DNA from: Streptomyces sp. SID5785
GTDB taxonomy: Bacteria > Actinomycetota > Actinomycetes > Streptomycetales > Streptomycetaceae
Direction of reading: 5' to 3'
DNA: 47,687 bases
Assembly (NCBI RefSeq): GCF_009870065.1
Contig: NZ_WWIA01000303.1
Coordinates: forward strand, 1-47,687
Below, one piece after another: positions 26,445-35,344 of the stretch. Both the position numbers and the translations under genes were made by a program. Within the stretch, counting starts at the first letter, position 1. Every line of letters starts with the position of its first letter. The notes below the pieces were generated by a model that saw nothing but the letters and a program-made list of their open reading frames with translations, did no database searches and had not been told where the DNA came from.

Positions 26445-27359
26445 ATGGACGACACACCGGAGCCCGGACCGCACACCGACGGCCTCGACCGCAGGGCCGA
26501 GCTGAGCGAGTTCCTGCGCACGCGGCGGGCCCGGCTCAAGCCGGAGGACGTGGGCATCGCCTCGCACGGCCGGCACCGCCGGGTGCCGGGGCTGCGCCGC
26601 GAGGAGCTGGCACAGCTGGCCGGTGTCTCGGTGGCGTACTACACGCGCCTGGAGCAGGGCAACGGGCGGAACGTGTCCGCGGAGGTGCTCGACTCGATCG
26701 CGCGCGCCCTGCGGCTCACCGACGCCGAGCACGCGCACCTCACCGACCTCGCCAAGCCGAAGGAGCAGCGGCGCCGGACGCGGGCGCCGCGCCGGCAGCA
26801 GCAGATGCGCCCGGCGCTGCGGCACATGCTGGACTCGATGGAGGGTGTGCCCGCGTACGTCGGCGGGGCGCGCTCGGAGATCCTCGCGTGGAACAGGACG
26901 GCGGCGGCCCTGTTCGGCGACTGGGGCGTGCTGCCGCCCGCGGAGCGGAACTGGGCGCGGCTGACGTTCCTCGCCCCGGACTACCGTGAGCTGTTCGTGG
27001 ACTGGGAGTCGAAGGCCTCGGACATGGTGAGCTACCTGCGTCTGTACGCGGGCCGCCACCCCGAGGACCCCGAGCTGTCGGCGCTGGTGGGCGAACTGTC
27101 GGTCAAGAGCGAGGAGTTCCGCCGGCTGTGGGCGACCCACGACGTGAAGGAGAAGGGCCACGGCGTGAAGCGCATGCACCATCCGCTGGTCGGTGACCTG
27201 TCGCTGTCGTACGAGACGCTGCATCTGCCGGACGACGACGGACAGTTCCTGTCGGTCTACTACGCGGAGCCCGGCTCCCCCTCGGCGGAGGCCCTGCGCC
27301 TCCTCACGAGCTGGGGCACGGACGCCCCGGCGGTCTCGCCGGGAGCCGGACGGGCCTGA
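26445..27359 (+). CDS. XRE-type regulator with MmyB ligand-binding domain
   Basis: 304 aa. An XRE helix-turn-helix (about 30-95: [32 protein letters not shown]) is followed by an MmyB-like domain (about 120-285: [26 protein letters not shown]...) that in this family binds a lipid or fatty-acid-like ligand. Such regulators usually sit divergent from a dehydrogenase they control; here the neighbour is a zinc alcohol dehydrogenase. The ATG at 26445 lacks a good ribosome site and is only 7 nt from an AATACT -10 candidate, so leaderless translation is possible. Activator versus repressor cannot be decided. Confidence 0.9.
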   Translation: MDDTPEPGPHTDGLDRRAELSEFLRTRRARLKPEDVGIASHGRHRRVPGLRREELAQLAGVSVAYYTRLEQGNGRNVSAEVLDSIARALRLTDAEHAHLTDLAKPKEQRRRTRAPRRQQQMRPALRHMLDSMEGVPAYVGGARSEILAWNRTAAALFGDWGVLPPAERNWARLTFLAPDYRELFVDWESKASDMVSYLRLYAGRHPEDPELSALVGELSVKSEEFRRLWATHDVKEKGHGVKRMHHPLVGDLSLSYETLHLPDDDGQFLSVYYAEPGSPSAEALRLLTSWGTDAPAVSPGAGRA

Positions 27360-27389
27360 GCGCGGGCAGGCCCGTCCGTCCGGCGTGCG

Positions 27390-28085
27390 TCAGCGTGCCT
27401 TCGCCGCCGCCTCGTTCTCGGTGACCGTGATCCGGCCCTTGCGGATGGTCGCGAGGCGCGGGGCCTTCTTCGCCAGGGCCGAGTCGTGGGTGACCATGAC
27501 GAAGGTCAGCCCGTGCTCCTTCCACTGGGTCTCCAGGACCTCCATGATCTCGTCGCGCATGGACTCGTCGAGGTTCCCGGTGGGCTCGTCGGCGAGGAGC
27601 ACCTTCGGGTTCTTCACCAGGGCGCGGGCGATGGCGACGCGCTGCTGCTGGCCGCCGGACAGCTCCGAGGGCAGATGGCCGGTGCGTTCGCCGAGGCCCA
27701 CCGAGCGCAGCGCCTCCGCGGCGCGCTCGCGCCGGGTCCCGGCCTTGAGGCCGAGCGGGACGAGCGCGGTCTCGACGTTCTCCTGCGCGGTGAGCGTCGG
27801 GATGAGGTTGAAGGACTGGAAGACGAAGCCGATGGACTCGGCGCGGACCCTGGTCAGCCGGGCCTCGGGCAGGCTCGCGAGGTCGGTGCCGTCGAGTTCG
27901 ACGCTGCCCGCGGTGGGCCGGTCGAGGCCGCCCAGCATCTGCAGGAGCGTCGACTTGCCGCCGCCGGTGGGCCCCTGGATGACGAGCCGGTCACCGTCCC
28001 CGATGGTCAGATCGACGCCGGCCAGCGCGTTCACGGTGTCCTTGCCGCGCCGGTACTGCTTGGTGACGCCTTTCAGCTGATACAT
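27390..28085 (-). CDS. MacB/LolD-type ABC ATPase
   Basis: 231-aa ATPase of the MacB/LolD/FtsE type: Walker A GPTGGGKST (38-46), FVFQSFNLIPTLTAQEN Q-loop, signature LSGGQQQR (142-149), Walker B VLLADEPTGNLDE (162-174) and H-loop VTHDSALA. It works with the FtsX-like permease encoded 57 nt upstream in the same operon, forming a mechanotransmitting exporter. No membrane-fusion protein is encoded nearby, as usual in Gram-positive bacteria. Substrate unknown; homologous Streptomyces pairs are often tied to two-component systems, but none is seen here. Confidence 0.92.
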   Translation of the reverse strand: MYQLKGVTKQYRRGKDTVNALAGVDLTIGDGDRLVIQGPTGGGKSTLLQMLGGLDRPTAGSVELDGTDLASLPEARLTRVRAESIGFVFQSFNLIPTLTAQENVETALVPLGLKAGTRRERAAEALRSVGLGERTGHLPSELSGGQQQRVAIARALVKNPKVLLADEPTGNLDESMRDEIMEVLETQWKEHGLTFVMVTHDSALAKKAPRLATIRKGRITVTENEAAAKAR

Positions 28086-28142
28086 GGTGCAACTCCTGCG
28101 GTACGTAAGAGGGTCGGGGGTGGGCGTGCAGGGCTGCGGGGG

Positions 28143-29612
28143 TCACTCGACGCGGCGCAGCGCGTCGGCCGGACGCAGTCGCGAGGCACGCCAGCCGCCG
28201 AAGGCTCCGGCGATCAGACCGCCGGCGACGGCGAGGCCCACCGCGAGGGCGATCGTGGTCGCGGAGACGGGGGCGCTGAGCGCGATGTCGAGGGTCTTGC
28301 CGCCCGCGGCCTGGCGCATCATGCCGCCGCCGGGGCCGCCGCCCCCGGGGCCGCCCGCCGACTGGCCGCCGCCCGCACCGAGTTCGGCGGTGAGCGTGGG
28401 GCTGATCGCGCTGACCGCGTAGGCGCCGGCGAGGCCGACCGCGATGCCGAGGACGCCGCCGATGAGCCCGTTGACGACCGCCTCGCCGACGACCTGGCGG
28501 GTGACCCGGCCCGACTTCCAGCCGAGCGCCTTCAGCGTGCCGAACTCCCGCACGCGCCGCGAGACGGCCGAGGAGGTCAGCAGGCCCGCGACGACGAACG
28601 CGGCGACGAGCACCGCGATCGACAGCCACCGGCCGACGTTCGAGGCGAGGTCCGAGGCGGTGGACAGCGAGCCGGAGACGGTGTCGGCGAGGTCGGCGGA
28701 GGTGGTGACCGTGGTGCCCGGGACGTTCTTCTGGACCGCGGACTTGACGGAGTCGATCTGCTGGGAGTCGCTCGCCTTGACGTAGACCGTCGTGATCTTG
28801 TTCTTGGCGTCGGCGAGCGTCTGCGCCTGCTTCAGCGGCAGGTACAGATTGGCCGCCGCGTCCCCGCTGTCCGGCGTCGCGACGCCGATGACCTTGTACT
28901 TGGTGCCCTTGACGGTGACGGTGTCGCCGACGGCGAGCTTCTTCTCCTTGGCGTAGGAGGCGTCGGCGACGACGACCTTCGCGTCCGTCTCGGAGGCCTT
29001 GAAGGTACGCCCCTTGGTGATCTTCGAGGAGGTCAGCGGGCCGAGCCCCTGCTTGGTGACGTCCGTGCCGTAGACCGAGTACGAGTTGACGGCGAAGCTG
29101 GCGCCGCCGCCCTCGACCCGGCCCTGGGGCTGGCCGCTGCCGCCGCCGGGGCCGCCCGTGCGGCCGCCACCGCCGGATCCGTCCTGCTTGAACTGGCCGC
29201 GCGTGAACTGCCCGTCGACCTTCATGACCTGGAGGCTGAGCCCGCCCACGGTGTCGGCGACGCCGTCCTGTCCTGCGACCTTGTCGGCGGTCGACGCGGC
29301 GAGCGTCTGGAAGCCCTGCACCATGACCCGGTCGCTGCTCTGCTCCTCGTCCGAGTCGCTGTCCTTGGCGTCGAACTTGAAGCGCGGGCGGCCGCTCTCG
29401 CCGCTCTGGGGGGCGCTCGCGGCCTTGGTGACGGTCATGTCGGTGCCGAGCCCGTACAGGGACTGGAGGACCTTGTCCTGGGCCTTGTTCATGCCCGAGG
29501 ACACGGAGTTGACCACGATGACGAGTGCGATCCCGAGCGCGAGCCCGGAGGCGACGACGAGCGCCGCTTTTCTGCGGCGGCGCAGCTCGCGCCGGAGATA
29601 GGTGAAGAACAT
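28143..29612 (-). CDS. MacB/FtsX-like ABC permease
   Basis: 489-aa permease: one N-terminal helix (about 17-37), a large extracellular MacB-PCD domain (about 38-330), then three C-terminal helices (about 345-370, 395-425, 455-475) and the closing LRPADALRRVE box that contacts the ATPase. Two very Gly-rich loops (around 150-165 and 425-440) are unusual insertions, the second between the last two helices. Starts MFFTYLRRELRRRRKAAL. Its promoter must lie in the 188-bp gap upstream, which also holds the L,D-transpeptidase terminator. Exports or mechanically acts on an unknown substrate. Confidence 0.9.
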   Translation of the reverse strand: MFFTYLRRELRRRRKAALVVASGLALGIALVIVVNSVSSGMNKAQDKVLQSLYGLGTDMTVTKAASAPQSGESGRPRFKFDAKDSDSDEEQSSDRVMVQGFQTLAASTADKVAGQDGVADTVGGLSLQVMKVDGQFTRGQFKQDGSGGGGRTGGPGGGSGQPQGRVEGGGASFAVNSYSVYGTDVTKQGLGPLTSSKITKGRTFKASETDAKVVVADASYAKEKKLAVGDTVTVKGTKYKVIGVATPDSGDAAANLYLPLKQAQTLADAKNKITTVYVKASDSQQIDSVKSAVQKNVPGTTVTTSADLADTVSGSLSTASDLASNVGRWLSIAVLVAAFVVAGLLTSSAVSRRVREFGTLKALGWKSGRVTRQVVGEAVVNGLIGGVLGIAVGLAGAYAVSAISPTLTAELGAGGGQSAGGPGGGGPGGGMMRQAAGGKTLDIALSAPVSATTIALAVGLAVAGGLIAGAFGGWRASRLRPADALRRVE

Positions 29613-29747
29613 CGAAGCCTCGCCGGATGTGGGCCCACGGGGGACGGGGGCACTGACAGGGAACGGCGAAACGGTATGGACGGGCTGTAAGGGTTGACTG
29701 AAGCGTTGATGAGAACGGGATGAGACCCCTTACGGAGGACACACGAA

Positions 29748-29777
29748 GGCCCCGGGACGCGGTGCGTGCCCGGGGCC
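29748..29777 (-). terminator. Terminator of the L,D-transpeptidase gene
   Basis: Stem GGCCCCGGG (29748-29756) / CCCGGGGCC (29769-29777), with ACGC/GCGT pairing inside (one bulged G), starting about 24 nt beyond the stop. The remaining 135 bp to the permease start probably hold its promoter (minus-strand CATACC near 29675 is a weak -10), nothing certain. Confidence 0.75.
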
Positions 29778-29800
29778 GTGCGCGGTGGTGCGGGGGTGGA

Positions 29801-31072
29801 TCAGGCGGCGGAGCCGGCCTTCCAGTCCGCCCAGCTCAGGTTCCAGCCGTTCAGGCCGTTGTCCGGCTGGACGGTCTTGTCGCCGGTGTTCTTCACGATG
29901 ACGACGTCGCCGACCATCGAGTTGTCGTAGAACCAGGCGCCGGGGGTGCTGGAGTCGCCCGCGCCCTTGGCGTCGGCGAGGCCCACACAGCCGTGGCTGG
30001 TGTTGACCGAGCCGAAGATGGACTTCGCGCCCCAGTAGTTGCCGTGGATGAAGGTGCCCGAGTTCGACAGACGCATCGCGTGCGGCACGTCCTTGATGTC
30101 GTACTCGCCCTTGCCGTCGTCGTCGGTGAAGCCGACCGTCGCGCCGTTCATCCGGGTCTCCTTGAACTTCTCGGAGATCACCATCTGGCCCTCGTACGTC
30201 TTGTTGTCGGGCGAACCGGCGGAGATCGGGATGGTCTTGACGACCTGGCCGTCACGGGTGACGGTCATCTGCTTGGTCTTGGCGTCGACGGTCGAGACCT
30301 GGTTCCGCCCGACCTTGAAGGTGACGGTCTTCTGCTGGACGCCGGTCACGCCGTCCGCTCCCTCGACCCCGTCGAGGTCCAGCTTCAGGGTGACGGTGGA
30401 GCCGCCCTTCCAGTAGTCCTCGGGGCGGAAGTCGATGCGGTTGGCGTTGAACCAGTGGCCGACGACCTCCTGGCCGCTGCTGGACGAGACCGTGATGTGG
30501 GACTGCACATCGGCCTTGTTCGTGATCGCCTTGTCGAAGTTGATCGAGACCGGCATGCCGACGCCGACCGTCGAGCCGTCCTCCGGCGTGAAGTTGCCGA
30601 TGAAGCTGTTGGCCGGGGAGACGGTCGTGAACGACGCGTTCTCGTGCGCGACCCGGTTGCCCGAGTCCTTCGCCTCGGCGGCGATCTTGTACGTGGTCGA
30701 CCGCTCGAGCTGGTTCGTGGGCTTCCAGCTCTTCTTGTCGGCCGATATCTGTCCCGCGACCGCGGTGCCGTCGGCGGTCGTCATGGTGACGTCGGTGAGC
30801 GTGCCCTTGCTCACGGTGACCTTCGCGGCGTTGTTGATGCTCGCGTTGTCGGAGCCGTCCTTGGGGGCGATCCTGATCTCGGCCTCGGAGGTCTTCTTCG
30901 CCGCCGCCTCGTCCGCCTGCGAGGCCTGCGACTCCTTCGTACCGCTCGCCGAGCCGCCCGAGTCGGCGTCGCTCCCGCTGCACGCGGAGAGCACCAGCAC
31001 GCCGCCGAGCACAGCGGACGCGGCCATCAGGCCCTTGCGCCGCTTACCGTCCGTCATCACACGCTTCTCCAT
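29801..31072 (-). CDS. Lipoprotein L,D-transpeptidase (YkuD family)
   Basis: 423-aa exported lipoprotein making 3-3 peptidoglycan crosslinks. Lipobox LSAC with C31 follows a short basic, hydrophobic signal. Two Ig-like domains (about 55-260) precede the YkuD catalytic domain (about 265-395) with HGNYWGAKSIFG and SHGCVGL; catalytic H360 and C362. This domain order (lipobox, Ig, Ig, YkuD, short Trp-rich tail) matches the actinobacterial Ldt enzymes. ATG at 31072 or a second ATG at 31057 (residue 6) may start it; both keep the signal. A palindrome (31140-31153) lies about 70 nt upstream. Confidence 0.94.
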   Translation of the reverse strand: MEKRVMTDGKRRKGLMAASAVLGGVLVLSACSGSDADSGGSASGTKESQASQADEAAAKKTSEAEIRIAPKDGSDNASINNAAKVTVSKGTLTDVTMTTADGTAVAGQISADKKSWKPTNQLERSTTYKIAAEAKDSGNRVAHENASFTTVSPANSFIGNFTPEDGSTVGVGMPVSINFDKAITNKADVQSHITVSSSSGQEVVGHWFNANRIDFRPEDYWKGGSTVTLKLDLDGVEGADGVTGVQQKTVTFKVGRNQVSTVDAKTKQMTVTRDGQVVKTIPISAGSPDNKTYEGQMVISEKFKETRMNGATVGFTDDDGKGEYDIKDVPHAMRLSNSGTFIHGNYWGAKSIFGSVNTSHGCVGLADAKGAGDSSTPGAWFYDNSMVGDVVIVKNTGDKTVQPDNGLNGWNLSWADWKAGSAA

Positions 31073-31139
31073 AGTCGCCGAATTACCCGACTTCCCGACG
31101 TCCCGGCCAGTCTTCGGCCGCCCCGAGTGCGGTCAGGGA

Positions 31140-31153
31140 GAACACACGTGTTC
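31140..31153. promoter_or_regulatory. GAACAC-AC-GTGTTC palindrome
   Basis: Perfect 6-bp arms, 68 nt upstream of the L,D-transpeptidase start. Possible operator. The 294-bp gap 31073-31366 is otherwise non-coding in appearance; I see no other element that I can support. Confidence 0.4.
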
Positions 31154-31366
31154 CCCATACCCGTACTCAACGCGGTGACCGGTTCGTCCCGTTCCCGAAA
31201 ACGCTCGGATGTGGGCGAGGACACGTCGGCGTACGGACACGTGACCACCGGCGCACCGACCGTGACGGCACCCCGCGGAACCTCGCGTCCCACTTCCGTG
31301 ACTCCCCCTCCGGGACGACGGAACCCCGGGCAGCGGTCACCGCCCGGGGGTGTGATCCGGGTGGCG

Positions 31367-31705
31367 CTACACGTGGTCCGTGCCGTCCTGACCCTCATCA
31401 TCCTCGTCGAGGTCCCAATCCGGCGAATCGGGATCGTAATCCACCTGTTCGCTGGACCACGAGGCCTGCACGAGCTCCGCCCCGGGCACCTCCGCGACCA
31501 GGTCGAACGGGTCGACGAGGTACGCGACGGCCTCCGCCTCGTCCTCCTGCACGGCCCCCTCGGCGTGCGACCTCTCCTCCGGCGGCATGGCCTCGTCCTC
31601 GGAGATCCGCTGCAGCGCGGCGCCGGTCAGCGCCTCCGCGTCCTCGACCTCCAGGACCAATTCCACCTTCAGGCGAACAAAACGTGACGTCTCATCAGTG
31701 CTCAT
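31367..31705 (-). CDS. Small acidic protein of unknown function
   Basis: 112 aa, strongly acidic, especially the C-terminal third (SPDWDLDEDDEGQDGTD). The N-terminal half looks like a beta-alpha-beta domain (RFVRLKVELVLEVEDAEALTGAALQRI). No family recognised. I chose the ATG at 31705 (MSTDETSRFVRL); the frame extends upstream but is unlike coding sequence. Divergent from the LAXTG mini-protein with 109 bp between. Upstream of and in the same direction as the L,D-transpeptidase gene but separated by 294 bp. Confidence 0.72.
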   Translation of the reverse strand: MSTDETSRFVRLKVELVLEVEDAEALTGAALQRISEDEAMPPEERSHAEGAVQEDEAEAVAYLVDPFDLVAEVPGAELVQASWSSEQVDYDPDSPDWDLDEDDEGQDGTDHV

Positions 31706-31814
31706 ACCGCGGAGCGTACGGCCCGTTCCGCTCGTGACTTTCCTGTGACCCGCAGGATTCACTAACATCGGCGCACACGGCCAATTCGCCAGCGCCACAA
31801 GGGGGATCGCTTCC

Positions 31815-32114
31815 GTGTCCGCCGCACGCCGATCGTTGTTCACCGCCACAGCCGCAGGGACCCTGCTCGGGGCCCTGTGGTTCGTTCCCAATGCCACAGC
31901 GACGCCGGGCGATCCGTCCCCGCACGCCGACGCCCGCACCACCTCCACGGTGAGCGATGTCAGAACCGACCGCGACCTGCGGCTCGCCGACACCGGCAGC
32001 ATCGACACCACCCCCTACGTCCTGGGCGGCGCCGTCTTCCTGGGCATCGGGGTGGGGTTCGTGACGTACTCGGTGCGCCGCCAGCGCTCGGACGGGCCGA
32101 CCGGGCTCGCCTAG
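31815..32114 (+). CDS. Mini sortase substrate (LAXTG surface protein)
   Basis: 99 aa: signal peptide (about 1-29, RRSLFTATAAGTLLGALWF, cleavage near ATA), a mature stretch of only about 27 residues, then LADTG (57-61), a membrane helix (about 67-86) and a basic tail RRQR. LAXTG is the motif recognised by class E sortases of Streptomyces, so it is probably anchored to the cell wall. After processing, barely 30 residues would remain, with no recognisable domain. GTG start at 31815 with AGGGGGAT upstream. Its stop overlaps the opposing GGDEF gene's stop (CTAG). Confidence 0.78.
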   Translation: MSAARRSLFTATAAGTLLGALWFVPNATATPGDPSPHADARTTSTVSDVRTDRDLRLADTGSIDTTPYVLGGAVFLGIGVGFVTYSVRRQRSDGPTGLA

Positions 32115-33292
32115 CGATCCAGGCCCTGCGCGTCCGGATCCGGGTCCGGGTCCATGCCGCGGATGCGGCGGCGCTCCCCCTCGCCCGCGACGGGCGGCGG
32201 GGCGTCCGCGAGCCGCACCACGGGGTCGTCCGGACCGCCGTCCCGGCCCGCGACGACCGGCTCCGCCGAGCGCAGCGCCTTCGCCCGGTACTGGGCGGCG
32301 TCCGCGAGCCGGAACAGCCGCCGGGCGCTGGTGACCTCGCCGATCGGGTCGCCGGTCGAGGCGATGCCGCAGGCCACGCCGTCGCCCAGATCGAGTTCGG
32401 CGGCGCGGGCGCAGACCTCGCCGCCGACCCGCACCACGGCGTCGGCGTCCGGCCCCAGCGCCAGCAGGCAGAACTCGTCGCCGCCGAGCCGCGCGGCGAG
32501 CGTCCCGGGCAGCATCGCGCCGCACAGTGAGAGGACCGAGCCGAACCGTTCGAGCAGACGGTCGCCGGTGGCGTGGCCGAGCGTGTCGTTGACGCGCTTG
32601 AGCCCGTTCAGGTCGCAGACGACGAGGCTGACCACGGCGCCGTCCGCGCGGTGCCGCTCCACCGCCTCGTCGAGCCTGATGTCGACGGCCCTGCGGTTGG
32701 CGAGGCCGGTGAGCGCGTCGGTGAACGCCAGCCGGCGCGCCTCCTCCAGCCGCTCGGTCTGCGCGATGCCGGCCGCGACGACGGAGGCGAGCACCGTCGC
32801 GAAGTCGGCGTCCTCCCGCCCGAACACGGGCGCCCCGGCCGGCCGCGCGACGTACAGCTCGCCCCAGGCACGGCCGTGCAGCACGATCGGCGCGACGACA
32901 CAGCAGCCGCGGCCCCTCCGGCGCAGTGCGGCGACCCTCTGATGGCAGTAGCCGCCGCGCTCGACGGGCCCCGCGGCCGTCTCCACCCAGGCGTTCGGCC
33001 CGCCGCCCCCGGCCCACCGCTCGTGCAGGAACTCGGTGATCTCGGGGAACTGGTGCACGGGGTAGGTCTCGCCCTCGGGGAACTCCTCCTCGTCGGCCGC
33101 CAGCTGCCCCACGTTGGCCAGCACGCGCAGCCGCCCGTGGCCGCGCTCCCACACGGAGAGCGCGGCGAAGCTGCCGGACAGCGCGCGGCAGGCGCCGAGC
33201 GCGGCGGCCCGCCAGGAGTCACGCGGAGCCTGCGCAGCGGCCATCCCCTGCGCGAGCATGACCACGGCGCGCAGCCGGACGTCCTCTCCCAT
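32111..33292 (-). CDS. GAF-GGDEF diguanylate cyclase
   Basis: 393-aa cytoplasmic protein: a GAF domain (about 20-180) and a GGDEF domain (about 185-345) with the intact motif GGDEF (270-274, in ARLGGDEFCLLA). It should make cyclic di-GMP, which controls development in Streptomyces through BldD. The RxxD product-inhibition site normally five residues before GGDEF is absent (sequence there is LPGTLAAR), so feedback through that site is unlikely. A Pro/Asp/Arg-rich tail follows. From memory, a GGDEF gene occupies this position in S. coelicolor as well. GAF ligand unknown. Confidence 0.92.
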   Translation of the reverse strand: MGEDVRLRAVVMLAQGMAAAQAPRDSWRAAALGACRALSGSFAALSVWERGHGRLRVLANVGQLAADEEEFPEGETYPVHQFPEITEFLHERWAGGGGPNAWVETAAGPVERGGYCHQRVAALRRRGRGCCVVAPIVLHGRAWGELYVARPAGAPVFGREDADFATVLASVVAAGIAQTERLEEARRLAFTDALTGLANRRAVDIRLDEAVERHRADGAVVSLVVCDLNGLKRVNDTLGHATGDRLLERFGSVLSLCGAMLPGTLAARLGGDEFCLLALGPDADAVVRVGGEVCARAAELDLGDGVACGIASTGDPIGEVTSARRLFRLADAAQYRAKALRSAEPVVAGRDGGPDDPVVRLADAPPPVAGEGERRRIRGMDPDPDPDAQGLDR

Positions 33293-33369
33293 CCCCCCAG
33301 GCTAGGAACGTTTCCGGCATTTCGGTGACTTCAGTACGCCCGACCTGGGGGTTCCGCCGCCACAACCGC

Positions 33370-34182
33370 TCACTCACCGGGCCACTGCGGGCTCCGCTTC
33401 TCGTTGAACGCGGCCACGCCCTCGGCCCGGTCGCCGGAGAACGCCACCGAGCGCCAGGCCGCGTCCTCGACCTCCAGACCGGCCCGCAGGTCCAGGCCGT
33501 GGCCCAGGCGCAGGGCCTTCTTCGCGGCGCGCAGGCCGACCGGGGAGTTCGCCGCGATCCGGGCCGCGAGGGCCAGCGCCTCGGCCCGGTCCTGCCCGGC
33601 GGCCACGACCTCGTCCACGAGGCCCAGACCGCCCGCCTCGGCGGCCTCCACGCGCCGCGCGGAGAAGATCAGCTCGGCGGCGCGCGCGGCCCCGATCCGG
33701 CGCGGCAGGAGCTGCGTGCCGCCCCCGCCGGGGATGACGCCCACCGACACCTCGGGCAGGCCGACCACCGCGGTCGCGTCGGCCACGATCAGGTCGCACG
33801 ACAGCGCCAGCTCGAAGCCGCCGCCCAGCGCGAACCCGTGCACCGCGGCGATCGTCGGCATCGGCAGCTCCAGCACGCCCGTGTACGCGGCGCGGGCCAC
33901 CGGGCGCTGACGCACGAGGTCGAGGTCCGAGAAGGAGTTGCGCTCCTTGAGGTCGGCGCCGACGCAGAACGCCCGCTCGTGGCTCGACGTCAGGACGGTC
34001 ACCCGCACATCCCGGTCGGCGGCGAGCGCGTCGCAGGCGGCGCCGAGGGAGCGGGCCATGGCGGTCGAGACCGCGTTCATCGCCTTGGGCCGGTCGAGCA
34101 CCAGCTCGGCGACGGCCCCGCCGCCCTCCGCGCCGTGGCGCCGTACGACCACGAACTCCCCGAACCGCTGCTCCGCGCCCAT
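33370..34182 (-). CDS. Enoyl-CoA hydratase/isomerase family protein
   Basis: 270-aa crotonase-fold protein: oxyanion hole residues in AFCVGADLKE and GFALGGGFELALSCDLIVA, catalytic Glu region GLPEVSVGVIPGGGGTQ (the first of the two usual Glu positions is occupied by G/F/E in GGGFELA), and the C-terminal PQWPGE end. Probably hydrates enoyl-CoA or acts on a related CoA ester. It stands 40 nt downstream of the cyclase gene. A palindrome CGGTTAAC-GTCA-GTTAACCG lies just before its ribosome site (GGAAGGGCGAG), suggesting regulation independent of the cyclase. Confidence 0.9.
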   Translation of the reverse strand: MGAEQRFGEFVVVRRHGAEGGGAVAELVLDRPKAMNAVSTAMARSLGAACDALAADRDVRVTVLTSSHERAFCVGADLKERNSFSDLDLVRQRPVARAAYTGVLELPMPTIAAVHGFALGGGFELALSCDLIVADATAVVGLPEVSVGVIPGGGGTQLLPRRIGAARAAELIFSARRVEAAEAGGLGLVDEVVAAGQDRAEALALAARIAANSPVGLRAAKKALRLGHGLDLRAGLEVEDAAWRSVAFSGDRAEGVAAFNEKRSPQWPGE

Positions 34183-34194
34183 GACTCGCCCTTC

Positions 34195-34214
34195 CGGTTA
34201 ACGTCAGTTAACCG
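34195..34214. promoter_or_regulatory. A/T-containing palindrome before the enoyl-CoA hydratase gene
   Basis: CGGTTAAC / GTTAACCG, 8-bp arms with GTCA between, 13-32 nt before the start codon. The A/T-rich centre of the arms in such a G+C-rich genome favours an operator (TetR- or GntR-like) over a terminator. Confidence 0.65.
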
Positions 34215-34222
34215 TCAAGATG

Positions 34223-35344
34223 TCAGGTGCGCCGGGTCAGCGTCCAGGGTTCCACGACGCCGAGGCCACGGACCGGCCGCTGCCACATGGGCCGCAGCGC
34301 GAAGCGGTACGAGGGCGGCTCCTCGCCCGCCTCCACCGCCTTCAGCGCCTGCGCGGAGGCCTCCGCCTCCGAGCTCGGGGTGTCACCGGCCCGGATCAGC
34401 TCCTCGGCGAACGCCCCGTCGACGAGCACCGCGTCCTTGGGCGCTATCGACGTGAGCCGGCTCGCCAGGTTGACCGTCGTGCCGAACACGTCGCCCATGC
34501 GTGTGGTCACCGTCCCGAAGGCCATGCCGACGCGCAGCTCGGGCATCGTCTCGTCGTTGCTCATCGTCTCGATGAGCCGCAGTGCGATCTCCCCGGCCGT
34601 GCCCGCGTCGTCGGCGGCGTACAGGACCTCGTCGCCGAGCGTCTTGATCAGCCGTCCGCCGTTCGCCGCGACGAGGTCCGCGGCGGTGGTCTCGAAGGCC
34701 TCGACGAGCTCGCCGAGCTCCTCCTCCTCCATCCGCCGGGTCAGCCGGGTGAACCCGACGAGGTCCGCGAACCCGACGGCCAGCCGCCGGTCGACCATCT
34801 CCTCGTCGTCGGCCGCCTGCACGACGCGCCCGGTGGCCGCGGCGAGCTGCCGCCGCCACACGTAGACGAGGAACTCCTCCAGCTCGGGCAGCAGCAGCTC
34901 TATCAGCGGATACGTGACCTCGGTGCGGGTCATCCCGGGCTCCGGCGGCTCGGTCAGACCCTCCAGGAACGAGTCGATCTGCCACTCGGCGAGCCGCGCC
35001 GTGGTCTGCCCGGTCGACCGGGCCACCTGGACCGCCATGGCCTCACTGAGCAGCCCCGCCTCGACGAGTCCGGCGAGGCGGCGCAGCGCGAGCACGTCCG
35101 CCTCGGTCAGCGCCTTGGCCTGCCCGATGTCGGCGAAGCCCATGGCCCGCCAGAATCGGGACGCCAGCTCCATGGAGACACCGGCGCTGCGGGCCGCCTG
35201 GAACGGGGTGTAGCGGCGCTCGGCACCGAGGATCAGCCCTTCGAGCCGCAGCGCGAGGGGGTCAGCGGTCTCCTGCTCGTCCCCCTCCGGCTTCTCGGGG
35301 TCGGGTGGGGAGCCCGTGCCGGAGCCCGAGTCGTCGACGGTCAC
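34223..35344 (-). CDS. cya: Class III adenylate cyclase
   Basis: 373-aa soluble cyclase. An N-terminal helical domain (about 30-130) precedes the class III catalytic domain (about 185-345). Metal and substrate residues are present: D194 (FADLVGF), K234 and D238 (IKTLGDEV), N292 and R296 (VNLASRL), consistent with ATP as substrate. It makes cAMP, which affects germination and development in Streptomyces. GTG start at 35344 follows GGAAGGGCAGC. A -10-like TATCGT on the minus strand lies about 55 nt upstream. Followed after 40 nt by the enoyl-CoA hydratase gene. From memory this matches the single conserved cya of Streptomyces. Confidence 0.94.
   Translation of the reverse strand: MTVDDSGSGTGSPPDPEKPEGDEQETADPLALRLEGLILGAERRYTPFQAARSAGVSMELASRFWRAMGFADIGQAKALTEADVLALRRLAGLVEAGLLSEAMAVQVARSTGQTTARLAEWQIDSFLEGLTEPPEPGMTRTEVTYPLIELLLPELEEFLVYVWRRQLAAATGRVVQAADDEEMVDRRLAVGFADLVGFTRLTRRMEEEELGELVEAFETTAADLVAANGGRLIKTLGDEVLYAADDAGTAGEIALRLIETMSNDETMPELRVGMAFGTVTTRMGDVFGTTVNLASRLTSIAPKDAVLVDGAFAEELIRAGDTPSSEAEASAQALKAVEAGEEPPSYRFALRPMWQRPVRGLGVVEPWTLTRRT

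Noticed and set aside
31073..31366. SigE-type promoter of the L,D-transpeptidase
   Set aside because: GGAAC motifs exist but no correctly spaced -10 element could be found.
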